From: Bradyrhizobium sp. WSM1743
Lineage (GTDB): Bacteria; Pseudomonadota; Alphaproteobacteria; Rhizobiales; Xanthobacteraceae
Length of the DNA: 38,946 nt
Direction: 5' to 3'
NCBI RefSeq assembly: GCF_000473065.1
Contig: NZ_AXAZ01000038.1
Span: 36,927 to 75,872, forward strand
In this document: positions 15,537-23,991 of the stretch, in pieces
How the letters are laid out: each line of letters opens with the position of its first letter
How positions within the stretch are numbered: the stretch's first letter is position 1
Program-made: the position numbers and the translations under genes
The notes under the pieces: generated by a model
What the model was told of the DNA's origin: nothing
Databases searched by the model: none
Seen by the model: only the letters and a program-made list of their open reading frames with translations

Positions 15537-15582
15537 GAGCCTTCTTTACAGATGTCCTGCGGCGCGTTTTAATGAAACATAG

Positions 15583-15635
15583 TGCCTGCTGGCATTGACA
15601 GCAAGCCGCCGTGGTGTCTTTCTATGAATTATAAT
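15583..15635. promoter_or_regulatory. Divergent boxR/bclA promoter region
   Basis: The 115-bp gap between the two divergent genes holds TGCC-TGCT-GGCA (15583-15594), a half-palindrome sharing GGCAT with the TGCA-bearing regions upstream of livH and boxC. TTGACA (15595-15600) overlaps its right side and TATAAT sits at 15630. The 29-bp gap is too long for those two to form one promoter, so a different -10, perhaps TATGAA at 15623, may be used. Confidence 0.45.
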
Positions 15636-15651
15636 TCTAAATTCGGGGGAG

Positions 15652-17199
15652 ATGTCCGTGAGCGAGGGATCCTATAACGCGGTGACCTGGCTGCTCGACC
15701 GTAACGTCGAGGAGGGCCGCGGCAGCAAGCTGGCCTTCGACGACACCGTCTCGCGGCTCACCTATGGCGAGCTCCAGCAGCAGACCCGGCGCGCCGCCAA
15801 CATGCTGCGCCGGCTCGGCGTCCGCCGCGAGGAGCGGGTGGCGATGATCATGCTTGATACGGTCGATTTCCCGATCGTGTTCCTGGGCGCGATCCGCGCC
15901 GGCATCGTGCCGGTGCCGCTCAATACGCTGCTGACTGCGGACCAATACGCCTACATCCTCGCCGACTGCCGCGCGCGCGTGCTGTTCGTCTCCGAAGCGC
16001 TCTATCCCGTGATCAAGGACGTCGTCGGCCGCATGCCGGATCTCGAGCATGTCGTGGTCTCCGGCGCCAAGCAGAACGGTCACAAGCAACTCGCTGAAGA
16101 GATTGCAGGCGAAAGCGATCAATTCACCACTGCAGCGACGCACCCCGATGAGCCTGCCTTCTGGCTCTACTCATCAGGCTCGACCGGCATGCCCAAGGGC
16201 GTGCGCCATCTGCATTCGAATTTGCAGGCGACTGCCGATACCTATGCGAAGCAGGTGCTCGGCATCCGCGAGAGCGATGTCTGTTTGTCCGCGGCAAAAC
16301 TGTTCTTCGCCTATGGCCTCGGCAATGCGCTGACCTTCCCGATGTCGGTCGGCGCCAGCGTGATCCTGAACAGCGAGCGGCCGACACCGGCGCGCATGTT
16401 CGACCTGATGAACCGCTACAACCCGTCGATCTTCTACGGCGTGCCGACGCTGTTCGCGGCCATGCTCAATGACGAGACGATGAAGAGCGAGCGTGGCGGC
16501 AAAAACTTGCGCATCTGCACCTCCGCGGGCGAGGCGCTGCCGGAATCCGTGGGCACCAGCTGGAAGGCGCGCTTCGGCGTCGACATCCTCGATGGCGTCG
16601 GCTCGACCGAGCTGCTGCACATCTTCCTGTCGAACGCCCCCGGCGACATCAAATACGGCACGTCCGGCAAGCCGGTGCCCGGCTATGCGGTGCGGCTGGT
16701 CAACGAGGCCGGCCAGGACGTCGCCGACGGCGAGGTCGGCGAACTCCTCGTCGATGCGCCCTCCGCCGGCGAGGGGTATTGGAATCAGCGCCACAAGAGC
16801 CGCCGCACCTTCGAGGGACCGTGGACTCGCACCGGCGACAAATACATTCGCGATGCGGACGGCCGCTACACCTTCTGCGGCCGCGCCGACGACATGTTCA
16901 AGGTCTCCGGCATCTGGGTCTCGCCCTTCGAGGTCGAGAGCGCGCTGATCACGCATCCGGCGGTGCTGGAAGCTGCCGTCGTGCCCGAGGCCGATCCGGA
17001 AGGACTGCTGAAGCCGAAGGCTTTCGTCGTGTTGCGGCCCGGTGCAACAACGACGGACTTGCAGGAAATTCTGAAGGAGCACGTCAAGCAGAAGATCGGC
17101 CCGTGGAAATATCCGCGCTGGATCGACGTGGTGGACTCGCTGCCGAAGACGGCGACGGGCAAGATCCAACGGTTCAAGCTGCGGGAAGGGGCCAATTGA
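15652..17199 (+). CDS. bclA: Benzoate-CoA ligase (AMP-forming)
   Basis: Activates benzoate to benzoyl-CoA with ATP and CoA, the first step of the box pathway. It has 515 residues, typical of the family. The AMP-binding motif YSSGSTGMPKG begins at residue 173. The A5-like region GVGSTELLHIFLSN and the C-terminal lysine motif PKTATGKIQRFKL are present. The ATG at 15652 abuts the GGGGGAG ribosome-binding site; a GTG at 15658 has better spacing and would give 513 residues, so the start may be there. It is divergent from boxR and precedes the hydrolase and boxC genes. Confidence 0.95.
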   Translation: MSVSEGSYNAVTWLLDRNVEEGRGSKLAFDDTVSRLTYGELQQQTRRAANMLRRLGVRREERVAMIMLDTVDFPIVFLGAIRAGIVPVPLNTLLTADQYAYILADCRARVLFVSEALYPVIKDVVGRMPDLEHVVVSGAKQNGHKQLAEEIAGESDQFTTAATHPDEPAFWLYSSGSTGMPKGVRHLHSNLQATADTYAKQVLGIRESDVCLSAAKLFFAYGLGNALTFPMSVGASVILNSERPTPARMFDLMNRYNPSIFYGVPTLFAAMLNDETMKSERGGKNLRICTSAGEALPESVGTSWKARFGVDILDGVGSTELLHIFLSNAPGDIKYGTSGKPVPGYAVRLVNEAGQDVADGEVGELLVDAPSAGEGYWNQRHKSRRTFEGPWTRTGDKYIRDADGRYTFCGRADDMFKVSGIWVSPFEVESALITHPAVLEAAVVPEADPEGLLKPKAFVVLRPGATTTDLQEILKEHVKQKIGPWKYPRWIDVVDSLPKTATGKIQRFKLREGAN

Positions 17200-17219
17200 G
17201 TGCGCGAACTGCACTTGCT

Positions 17220-17392
17220 TACCCTCCCCTGGAGGGGGAGGGTCGGCACGCGATCGAGCGAAGCGAGATGCGTGACGGGGTGGGGTGATCTCTCCACGCG
17301 GGCACTGCATCTGCGGAGAGACTGTCACCCCACCCCGCTTCACATCTCGCTACGCTCGCTGTGAATCGACCCTCCCCCTCCAGGGGAGGGTG
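17220..17392. repeat. Long inverted intergenic repeat, ACCCTCCCC type
   Basis: ACCCTCCCCTGGAGGGGGAG at the left is matched by CTCCCCCTCCAGGGGAGGGT in inverted form at the right. Inner arms GGGGTGGGGTGA/TCACCCCACCCC also pair. The complete element could fold into one long stem between the ligase and hydrolase genes. It is related to the element at 1-125. Confidence 0.8.
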
Positions 17393-17428
17393 CGCATCTC
17401 AGCATTGGCTAGGAATGGGAATTCGATC

Positions 17429-18247
17429 ATGACCAATCTCACCCCCACCGGGTTCCTCGGCATCGGCGGCGCCAGCCTCGAATACAAATGGCTGGCACCG
17501 CAATCTGCCGATGCACCCACCATCGTCATGCTGCACGAAGGGCTCGGCTCGGTCGGTCTCTGGGGCGATTTCCCGGAGAAGCTGCAGCAGGCAACCGGCG
17601 CAGGCATGTTCGTTTATTCGCGCGCCGGCTACGGCCAGTCCAGTCCGGTCGAACTGCCGCGGCCGCTCGATTACATGCAACGCGAGGCGCTGGACGTGCT
17701 GCCGAAGGTTCTCGATGCGATTCAGTTCAAACGCGGCCTGTTGCTCGGCCATTCCGACGGCGCCTCGATCGCCACCATCTATGCCGGGGCGCATCAGGAT
17801 CATCGCCTCAACGGTCTCGTGCTGATCGCGCCGCATTTCGTCGTCGAGGACATCTCGATCAAATCGATCGCCGCGATCAAGACGACGTTCGAGACCACGG
17901 ACCTGAACACGAAACTGGCGCGCTGGCACAAGGACGTCGACAACGCCTTCTACGGCTGGAACGGCGCCTGGCTCGACCCAAAATTCCGCGATTGGGACAT
18001 CTCGGAGTACCTGGCCTATATCCGCGTCCCCATCATGGTCGTGCAGGGCGTGGACGACCAATATGGCACCCTGCGTCAGGTCGAGATCGCGCAGGAGGAG
18101 TGCTACTGCCCGGTCGATCTGAAGATCGTTTCAGGCGCGGGACATTCCCCGCATCGTGAGGCGCCGGCGGCGACGCTCAAGGCGATCGAGCAATTCGCAA
18201 GAGCGGCCCTGCGCGATGATCAGGGCCTGCAAGGTCGTGCCGCATGA
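17429..18247 (+). CDS. Alpha/beta hydrolase in the box cluster
   Basis: A 272-residue alpha/beta-fold hydrolase from the ATG at 17429; longer frames would translate the upstream repeat. An oxyanion-hole segment HEGLGSVGLWGDFP is followed by the nucleophile elbow G107-HSDG with Ser109. Candidate acid and base residues are in VVQGVDDQYGT and GAGHSPHREAP. No signal peptide is seen, so it is cytoplasmic. It lies between the ligase and boxC genes in the same orientation. A housekeeping thioesterase or lactonase role, clearing dead-end CoA esters or lactones of the pathway, is possible but unproven. Confidence 0.88.
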   Translation: MTNLTPTGFLGIGGASLEYKWLAPQSADAPTIVMLHEGLGSVGLWGDFPEKLQQATGAGMFVYSRAGYGQSSPVELPRPLDYMQREALDVLPKVLDAIQFKRGLLLGHSDGASIATIYAGAHQDHRLNGLVLIAPHFVVEDISIKSIAAIKTTFETTDLNTKLARWHKDVDNAFYGWNGAWLDPKFRDWDISEYLAYIRVPIMVVQGVDDQYGTLRQVEIAQEECYCPVDLKIVSGAGHSPHREAPAATLKAIEQFARAALRDDQGLQGRAA

Positions 18248-18279
18248 CTGCGGCAAAGAACGGCGACTATGAAACAAAA

Positions 18280-18336
18280 TGCATGCTTTGGCATTTGAAG
18301 ACTAGACGCGCTCCAAAAGATGCATTATTGTGCATC
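18280..18336. promoter_or_regulatory. TGCA sites upstream of boxC, candidate BoxR operator
   Basis: TGCA occurs at 18280, 18321 and 18331. The last two form TGCA-N6-TGCA inside the perfect inverted repeat GATGCA-TTATTG-TGCATC (18319-18336). The first, TGCATGCTTTGGCAT, resembles sequences in the livH and bclA promoter regions. The 41-bp offset is close to four helical turns. BoxR binding is inferred. Confidence 0.6.
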
Positions 18337-18379
18337 TAACGCTCAAGCCAGAGCGCATAATCAAGCTCAGGGATGACCC

Positions 18380-20068
18380 ATGGCCGGGGAAGATCGGCGC
18401 CTCGCAGGCGGCGCGACATTCATCGATTTCCAGACCGAACCGTCCCGCTACAAGCATTGGAAGCTTTCGGTTGATGGCGACGTCGCGACGCTGACCATGG
18501 ACGTCGACGAGAATGGCGGCCTGTTCGAGGGCTATCAGCTCAAGCTCAATTCCTACGACCTCGGCGTCGACATCGAGCTTGCGGACGCCGTTCAGCGTCT
18601 GCGCTTCGAGCATCCCGAGGTGAAGGTCGTGGTGCTGCGCTCGGCCAAGAACCGCGTGTTCTGCGCCGGCGCCAACATCCGCATGCTCGCCGGCTCGACG
18701 CACGCTCACAAGGTGAACTTCTGCAAGTTCACCAACGAGACCCGCAACGGCATGGAGGATTCGTCGGAGAATTCCGGCCAGCGCTTCATCACGGTGGTGA
18801 ACGGCTCCGCCGCCGGCGGCGGCTATGAGCTGGCGCTCGCGACCGATCACATCATCCTTGCCGATGACGGCTCGTCCGCGGTGGCACTGCCTGAGGTGCC
18901 GCTACTCGCGGTGCTGCCGGGCACCGGCGGTCTGACGCGTGTCGTCGACAAGCGCAAGGTGCGCCGCGACCACGCCGACTTCTTCTGCACCATCGAGGAA
19001 GGCGTGAAGGGCAAGCGGGCGGTGCAGTGGCGGCTCGTCGACGAGATCGCGCCGAACTCCAAGCTGGAAGCCAGGATTGCGGAGCGCGCCAAGGAATTCG
19101 CGGCCGCCTCGACGCGCAACGGCAGCGGCAGGGGCATCGCGCTGACGCCGCTCAGGCGCCTGATCGACGACACCAACATCCGTTACGGCTTCGTCACCGT
19201 CGACATCGATCGCACCGCGCGCATCGCCACCATCTCGATCAAGGCGCCGGAATCAGCGCCGCCGGCCGACATCGACGGCATGATGGCGCAAGGGGCTTCG
19301 TTCTGGCCGCTCCAGGTCGCGCGCGAGCTCGACGACGCCATCCTGCATCTGCGCATCAACGAGCTCGAGATTGCCATGCTGGTGTTCAAGAGCCATGGCG
19401 ACCGCGCCCACGTGCTCGCCTGCGACACCTTCCTTGAAGCCAACAAGGCGCACTGGCTGGTCAACGAAATCCGCCACTACTGGAAGCGCGTGCTCAAGCG
19501 CATCGACGTCACCTCGCGCACGCTGGTGACGCTGGTCGAGCCCGGCTCCTGCTTTGCCGGCACGCTCGCCGAGCTCGTCTTCGCAGCCGACCGCTCCTAC
19601 ATGCTGATCGGCACGCGCCAGGGCGACAACCGTCCGCCGCCGTCGATCGAACTGTCGGCCATGAACTTCGGCCCGTATCCGATGAGCCACGGCCTGACCC
19701 GGCTTCAGTCCCGCTTCCAGGCTGATCCGTCCGACGTGGAGCGCGCGGAAGCAACGCTCGGCACCAGCCTCGACGCCGAGCAGGCCGAAGAGCTCGGCCT
19801 CGTCACCTTCGCGCTCGACGACATCGACTGGGACGACGAGGTCCGCGTCTTCCTCGAGGAACGCGCCAGCTTCTCGCCCGACAGCCTCACCGGCATGGAA
19901 GCGAGCCTGCGCTTCGTCGGCCCCGAGACGATGGAATCAAAGATCTTCGCCCGCCTCACCGCCTGGCAGAACTGGATCTTCCAGCGCCCGAACGCCGTCG
20001 GCGAGGAAGGCGCGCTGCGCCGCTACGGCAGCGGCCAGAAACCGAAATTCGATATGACGCGGGTGTAG
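18380..20068 (+). CDS. boxC: Benzoyl-CoA 2,3-epoxide (dihydrodiol) lyase BoxC
   Basis: Opens the ring of 2,3-epoxybenzoyl-CoA by hydrolytic cleavage, giving 3,4-dehydroadipyl-CoA semialdehyde and formate. The protein has 562 residues, matching BoxC, a double crotonase-type protein. The first crotonase-like half includes VVVLRSAKNRVFCAGANIRM and NGSAAGGGYELALATDHIIL. Later motifs include EPGSCFAGTLAELVFAADRS. It is separated from boxB by about 180 bp that hold a palindromic repeat. The TGCA operator upstream suggests benzoyl-CoA-dependent expression by BoxR. Confidence 0.96.
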   Translation: MAGEDRRLAGGATFIDFQTEPSRYKHWKLSVDGDVATLTMDVDENGGLFEGYQLKLNSYDLGVDIELADAVQRLRFEHPEVKVVVLRSAKNRVFCAGANIRMLAGSTHAHKVNFCKFTNETRNGMEDSSENSGQRFITVVNGSAAGGGYELALATDHIILADDGSSAVALPEVPLLAVLPGTGGLTRVVDKRKVRRDHADFFCTIEEGVKGKRAVQWRLVDEIAPNSKLEARIAERAKEFAAASTRNGSGRGIALTPLRRLIDDTNIRYGFVTVDIDRTARIATISIKAPESAPPADIDGMMAQGASFWPLQVARELDDAILHLRINELEIAMLVFKSHGDRAHVLACDTFLEANKAHWLVNEIRHYWKRVLKRIDVTSRTLVTLVEPGSCFAGTLAELVFAADRSYMLIGTRQGDNRPPPSIELSAMNFGPYPMSHGLTRLQSRFQADPSDVERAEATLGTSLDAEQAEELGLVTFALDDIDWDDEVRVFLEERASFSPDSLTGMEASLRFVGPETMESKIFARLTAWQNWIFQRPNAVGEEGALRRYGSGQKPKFDMTRV

Positions 20069-20075
20069 CGACTTT

Positions 20076-20228
20076 CGTGTCCCGGGCGCGCTGCGGCACC
20101 AAAAGCGCAACGCGCGTCTTCAACGCGCTATGGTGACGCTGCGCAGAACCGGGACCCAGACGGACGAGACAATGGGTCCCGGCTCAGCAGTGCACCGCTT
20201 CGCGCCGCACTGGGTCCGGGACATGAGA
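20076..20228. repeat. Palindromic intergenic repeat, GTGTCCCGG type
   Basis: Inverted end sequences (CGTGTCCCGG at the left, CCGGGACATGAG at the right) and internal GGGACCCA/TGGGTCCC arms. It lies between boxC and boxB in the same operon direction. Related elements are at 29662-29776, 33963-34115 and 37377-37530. Confidence 0.75.
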
Positions 20229-20247
20229 CCGATCAAGGAGCACGGCC

Positions 20248-21699
20248 ATGAACATGAACATCATGAACGTCGACTACTCGACCAAGATTCCCAACAACGT
20301 CAATCTCGCCGAAGACCGTCAGGTACTCAAAGCGCTGGAAGGCTGGCATCCCGGCTATATGGACTGGTGGAGCGACATGGGACCGGAAGGCTTCCAGGAA
20401 TCGCTGGTCTATTTGCGCACGGCCTATTCGGTCGATCCGCGCGGCTGGGCCAAGTTCGACTACGTCCGCATGCCCGAATATCGCTGGGGCATTCTCCTTG
20501 CTCCTCAGGAAGAAAACCGTGTCGTTCCGTTCGGCGAGCATTATGGCGAGCCGGCGTGGCAGGAAGTCCCGGGCGAGCATCGCGCCATGCTGCGCCGCCT
20601 GATCGTGATCCAGGGTGACACCGAGCCCGCCTCGGTCGAGCAGCAGCGCCATCTCGGCAAGACCGCGCCCTCGCTCTACGACATGCGCAACCTGTTCCAG
20701 GTCAATGTCGAGGAGGGCCGCCATCTCTGGGCGATGGTCTACCTGCTCCAGAAATATTTCGGCCGCGACGGACGTGAGGAAGCAGATGATCTGCTTCGCC
20801 GCCGCTCCGGCGATGCCGACGCGCCGCGCATGCTGGGCGCCTTCAACGAGGCGACGCCGGACTGGCTGTCCTTCTTCATGTTCACCTATTTCACCGACCG
20901 CGACGGCAAGATGCAGCTGCATTCGCTCGCGCAGTCGGGCTTCGATCCCTTGTCGCGCACCTGCCGCTTCATGCTGACCGAGGAAGCGCACCACATGTTC
21001 GTCGGCGAGACCGGCATCACCCGGGTCGTGCAGCGCACCTGCGATGCGATGAAGGCGGCTGGCATCACCGACCCGACCGATATCGCGAAGGTGCGCGCGC
21101 TCGGCGTCATCGATCTTCCGACCATCCAGAAGAAGCTGAACCTGCACTATACGCTGTCGCTCGACCTGTTCGGCTCGGAGGTCTCGACCAACGCGGCCAA
21201 CGCCTTCAACGCCGGCATCAAGGGCCGCTATCACGAGACCCAGATCGACGACGATCACCAGCTCAAGAGCTCCACCTATCCGGTGCTCAAGCTGGTCAAC
21301 GGTGAGGTCAAGCTGGTCGACGAGCCCGCGCTGACCGCGCTCAACATGCGCCTGCGCGACGATTACAGCCAGGATTGCGTCAAGGGCATGCTGCGCTGGA
21401 ACAAGGTGATCTCGACCGCGGGCTACGACTTCAAGCTGACGCTGCCCAACGTCGCTTTCCATCGCCATATCGGCGAGTTCAAGGACGTGCACGCCACGCC
21501 CGACGGCATCCTGATCGACGATGCGACCTGGAACAAGCGCCGGGACGAATGGCTGCCGTCGGCGAGCGACGGCGACTTCATCACCTCCCTGATGCAGCCT
21601 GTCACCGAGATCGGCCAGTTCGCCTCCTGGATCTCGCCGCCCAAGGTCGGCATCGACAACAAGCCGGGCGATTTCGAGTACGTGAAGATCGAGTCGTAG
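20248..21699 (+). CDS. boxB: Benzoyl-CoA 2,3-epoxidase oxygenase subunit BoxB
   Basis: Di-iron monooxygenase that adds one oxygen atom to benzoyl-CoA, making the 2,3-epoxide. The protein has 483 residues. The two di-iron ligand motifs E155-EGRH-159 and E245-EAHH-249 are both present in the expected ferritin-like order. AAGGAG lies 7 bp before the ATG. The reductase partner BoxA, which passes electrons from NADPH, is not encoded in the window, although it usually accompanies boxB. Either boxA is elsewhere or another reductase serves BoxB. A palindromic repeat follows before the convergent SDR gene. Confidence 0.96.
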   Translation: MNMNIMNVDYSTKIPNNVNLAEDRQVLKALEGWHPGYMDWWSDMGPEGFQESLVYLRTAYSVDPRGWAKFDYVRMPEYRWGILLAPQEENRVVPFGEHYGEPAWQEVPGEHRAMLRRLIVIQGDTEPASVEQQRHLGKTAPSLYDMRNLFQVNVEEGRHLWAMVYLLQKYFGRDGREEADDLLRRRSGDADAPRMLGAFNEATPDWLSFFMFTYFTDRDGKMQLHSLAQSGFDPLSRTCRFMLTEEAHHMFVGETGITRVVQRTCDAMKAAGITDPTDIAKVRALGVIDLPTIQKKLNLHYTLSLDLFGSEVSTNAANAFNAGIKGRYHETQIDDDHQLKSSTYPVLKLVNGEVKLVDEPALTALNMRLRDDYSQDCVKGMLRWNKVISTAGYDFKLTLPNVAFHRHIGEFKDVHATPDGILIDDATWNKRRDEWLPSASDGDFITSLMQPVTEIGQFASWISPPKVGIDNKPGDFEYVKIES

Positions 21700-21731
21700 G
21701 CGTTGGGTTCGACGCACTCACAACCCAATTG

Positions 21732-21836
21732 GTGTCATCGCCCGGCTTGACCGGGCGATCCAGTGTTCCAGAGGCATCGCGTCAAACCGAGAAGCCGCGG
21801 CGTGCTGGATGCCCCGGTCAAACCGGGGCATGACGG
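21732..21836. repeat. Palindromic intergenic repeat, GTCATCGCCCGG type
   Basis: Left arm GTCATCGCCCGGCTTGACCG and right arm CGGTCAAACCGGGGCATGAC are near-inverted copies. It sits between the convergent boxB and SDR genes and is a likely transcript end for both. Confidence 0.75.
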
Positions 21837-21873
21837 CGGAGTGTGAGGCGCGGGCTTTGCCGAACTTCACCGC

Positions 21874-22674
21874 CTACCCGGCAATCTCCAGCCCGGCATT
21901 CGCATACACCACGCCGCCATCCACCGCGATGGTGTTGCCGACCACGTAATCGCCCGCGCGCGAGGCGAGATAGATCGCAACGCCCGCCATGTCCTCGTCG
22001 GATCCGATCCGCCGCGCCGGAATGCGCTTGGCGACTTCGTCGGCATGGTCGCGCGCGGCGCGGTTCATGTCGGACTTGAACGCGCCCGGGGCGATCGCGG
22101 TGACGTTGATGTTGTCCTTGATCAGCTTCGTCGCCATGCGCCGCGTCAGATGGATCACGGCGGCCTTGCTGGCGGCGTAGGAATAGGTCTCGCTCGGATT
22201 GACGAAGATGCCATCGACCGAGGCGATGTTGATCACCTTCGCCGGACGTTCCGCGCTGGCGGCCGCGCGCAGCGGCTTCGCCAGCGCCTTGGTCAGGAAG
22301 AACAGCGACTTCACGTTCAGGTCCATGACCTTGTCCCAGCCGCTTTCGGGGAATTCGTCGAACTCCGCGCCCCAGGCCGCTCCGGCATTGTTGACGAGGA
22401 TATCGAGCTTCGGCTCCAGCTTGATGATTTCGCCGGCGAGCCTGTCGCAGCCTTCGACGGTGGAGATGTCGATCGGCAGCGCGATGCACTCGCCGTCATA
22501 TTGTGCGGTGAGCTCTTGCGCGGTCGCCTCGCACGGGCCGGCCTTGCGCGCGGTGATGTAGACCTTTGCCGCACCGGCGCTGAGAAATCCCGCCGCGATC
22601 ATCTTGCCGATGCCGCGCGAACCGCCGGTCACCAGCGCGACACGGCCTTTGAGCGAGAACAGATCGTTGAACAT
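21874..22674 (-). CDS. SDR family oxidoreductase
   Basis: Classical short-chain dehydrogenase/reductase, 266 residues. The nucleotide-binding motif is TGGSRGIGK near residue 15, followed by NNAGAAWG and the catalytic YxxxK in SYAASKAAV. A GGGAGGT ribosome-binding site precedes the start. It is convergent with boxB, so it is not in the same transcript, and a role in benzoate metabolism is not shown. The similarity is to broad 3-oxoacyl-reductase-like SDRs; the substrate is unknown. Confidence 0.9.
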   Translation of the reverse strand: MFNDLFSLKGRVALVTGGSRGIGKMIAAGFLSAGAAKVYITARKAGPCEATAQELTAQYDGECIALPIDISTVEGCDRLAGEIIKLEPKLDILVNNAGAAWGAEFDEFPESGWDKVMDLNVKSLFFLTKALAKPLRAAASAERPAKVINIASVDGIFVNPSETYSYAASKAAVIHLTRRMATKLIKDNINVTAIAPGAFKSDMNRAARDHADEVAKRIPARRIGSDEDMAGVAIYLASRAGDYVVGNTIAVDGGVVYANAGLEIAG

Positions 22675-22768
22675 GGTACCTCCCTTGGTTGACGCTGGTT
22701 GTGAGCGGGGCCGGGAGGGGAGTCAAGGAAGGCGCGCTTGTCCGGGACGACAGAGAAGATTCGAGCGC

Positions 22769-23827
22769 CTACGCCGCCGCGATCCGGCGAAAGCCGTTCC
22801 ACATCGCGGTCGCGGCGCCCGAGGTCAGCACCGGCAGGATCCGCGTGTCCTGGTAGTTGCCATTGAGCGAGACGCGGGGCAGCGCGGTCATGTGGCCGGC
22901 ACTCTCCGCGAACAGCATGCCGGGCCGTGTCGTCACCGCGGTCTTGAAGCCGGCGGATGCGGCGAGGGCGAATTCGCGCTCGCCCGCGGCGTCGCGGTCG
23001 CCATAGGGGTAGGCGAGATGCGACACGGGGCGCTCCAGCGCCTGCTCGATCCGCGCGCGGCTCACGGCTATCTCCCGCGCGGCGATGTCTTCCGCCTGCT
23101 TGGCGAGGTTGCAATGGCTGACGCTATGCGCGCCGATCGTGACCAGCGGATCGGCGGCGAATGTCTTCACCTCGGTCCAGGACAGGCACAGGCTGCGGCA
23201 CAGCGCTTCCATGTCGACGTCGTATGTCGTGCACAGCGCCCCGATCTCGCGCGCAAGATCGTGCTCGCCGGGCAGCGCGCGCAGCCAGTCGTGCAGGCGG
23301 TCGAACGTCGTCTGCTTCGCCGCAATCGTCGTCGCATCGAGCTGCAGCGCGGAATTGCCGATTCTGACGTCGATCTGCTCGGCTTTGGCGATCACGGCCT
23401 CCAGCGCCGTCCACCACAATCGTCCGGTGCCCTCGGCAAAATCGCTCGCGACATAGACCGCCAGCGGCGCGTCAAATTCGCGCAGCACCGGCAATGCGTA
23501 GACCAGATTGTCGCGATAGCCGTCATCGAGGGTGAAGGCGGCGAAGCGGCGGTCGAACCGGCCCTGCATCAGCCGCTCATGCAGCTCGTCCATGCTGACG
23601 ATGTCGATGTCGCGCGAGCGCAAATGGCGCAGCGTCGCACGCAGGAATTCGGGGGTGACTTCGAGATGCCGGTTCGGCTGGAACGCAGCCTCACGGGCCG
23701 GCCGCACATGGTGCAGCATGAAAATGGCGCCGACGCCCGACAAAAGCGGGCGCAACAGGTGGTGTGCCCCGCTGAAATAGAGCGCTCCCAGCCCGGCGCG
23801 GATGACGTTGCTACGCAGTTGTTTCAT
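22769..23827 (-). CDS. Polysaccharide deacetylase family protein (NodB-like domain)
   Basis: Carbohydrate esterase-4-like protein, 352 residues. The N terminus has a hydrophobic stretch (LGALYFSGAHHLLRPLLSG), perhaps a membrane anchor. The NodB motif 1 reads FTLDDGYRD, the metal-binding HxxxH is AHSVSH, and PYGDRD is motif 3. These support a metal-dependent deacetylase acting on cell-surface or exopolysaccharide. It lies about 95 bp downstream of the SDR gene on the same strand. The exact polysaccharide is not readable. Confidence 0.87.
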   Translation of the reverse strand: MKQLRSNVIRAGLGALYFSGAHHLLRPLLSGVGAIFMLHHVRPAREAAFQPNRHLEVTPEFLRATLRHLRSRDIDIVSMDELHERLMQGRFDRRFAAFTLDDGYRDNLVYALPVLREFDAPLAVYVASDFAEGTGRLWWTALEAVIAKAEQIDVRIGNSALQLDATTIAAKQTTFDRLHDWLRALPGEHDLAREIGALCTTYDVDMEALCRSLCLSWTEVKTFAADPLVTIGAHSVSHCNLAKQAEDIAAREIAVSRARIEQALERPVSHLAYPYGDRDAAGEREFALAASAGFKTAVTTRPGMLFAESAGHMTALPRVSLNGNYQDTRILPVLTSGAATAMWNGFRRIAAA

Positions 23828-23991
23828 GGCCGGCTGGGGGACTCTGGCATTCCGCCTTCAACTTACGGAAGAACTCTTGAAGAAAAAGTTATTCCGATTG
23901 TCCGACCCAGGCCTTCGGAACGGCACCATTTCCGGTTTGACAGCCCGCCAAGGGTTTGTTTTGTCTCCGTTTCCAGAGTTCGGGTCGTCGA

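Noticed and set aside
15595..15635. TTGACA and TATAAT before bclA as one canonical promoter
   Set aside because: The spacing is 29 bp, far beyond the 16-18 bp needed; they may belong to different promoters or be coincidental.
20233..21717. Long open frame on the minus strand opposite boxB
   Set aside because: It mirrors boxB codon structure in a GC-rich gene, has no ribosome-binding site and encodes a repetitive Arg/Asp/His-rich sequence without domains. Similar antisense frames opposite bclA (16174-17343), pstS (28524-29717) and pstC (29745-30818) were rejected for the same reason.
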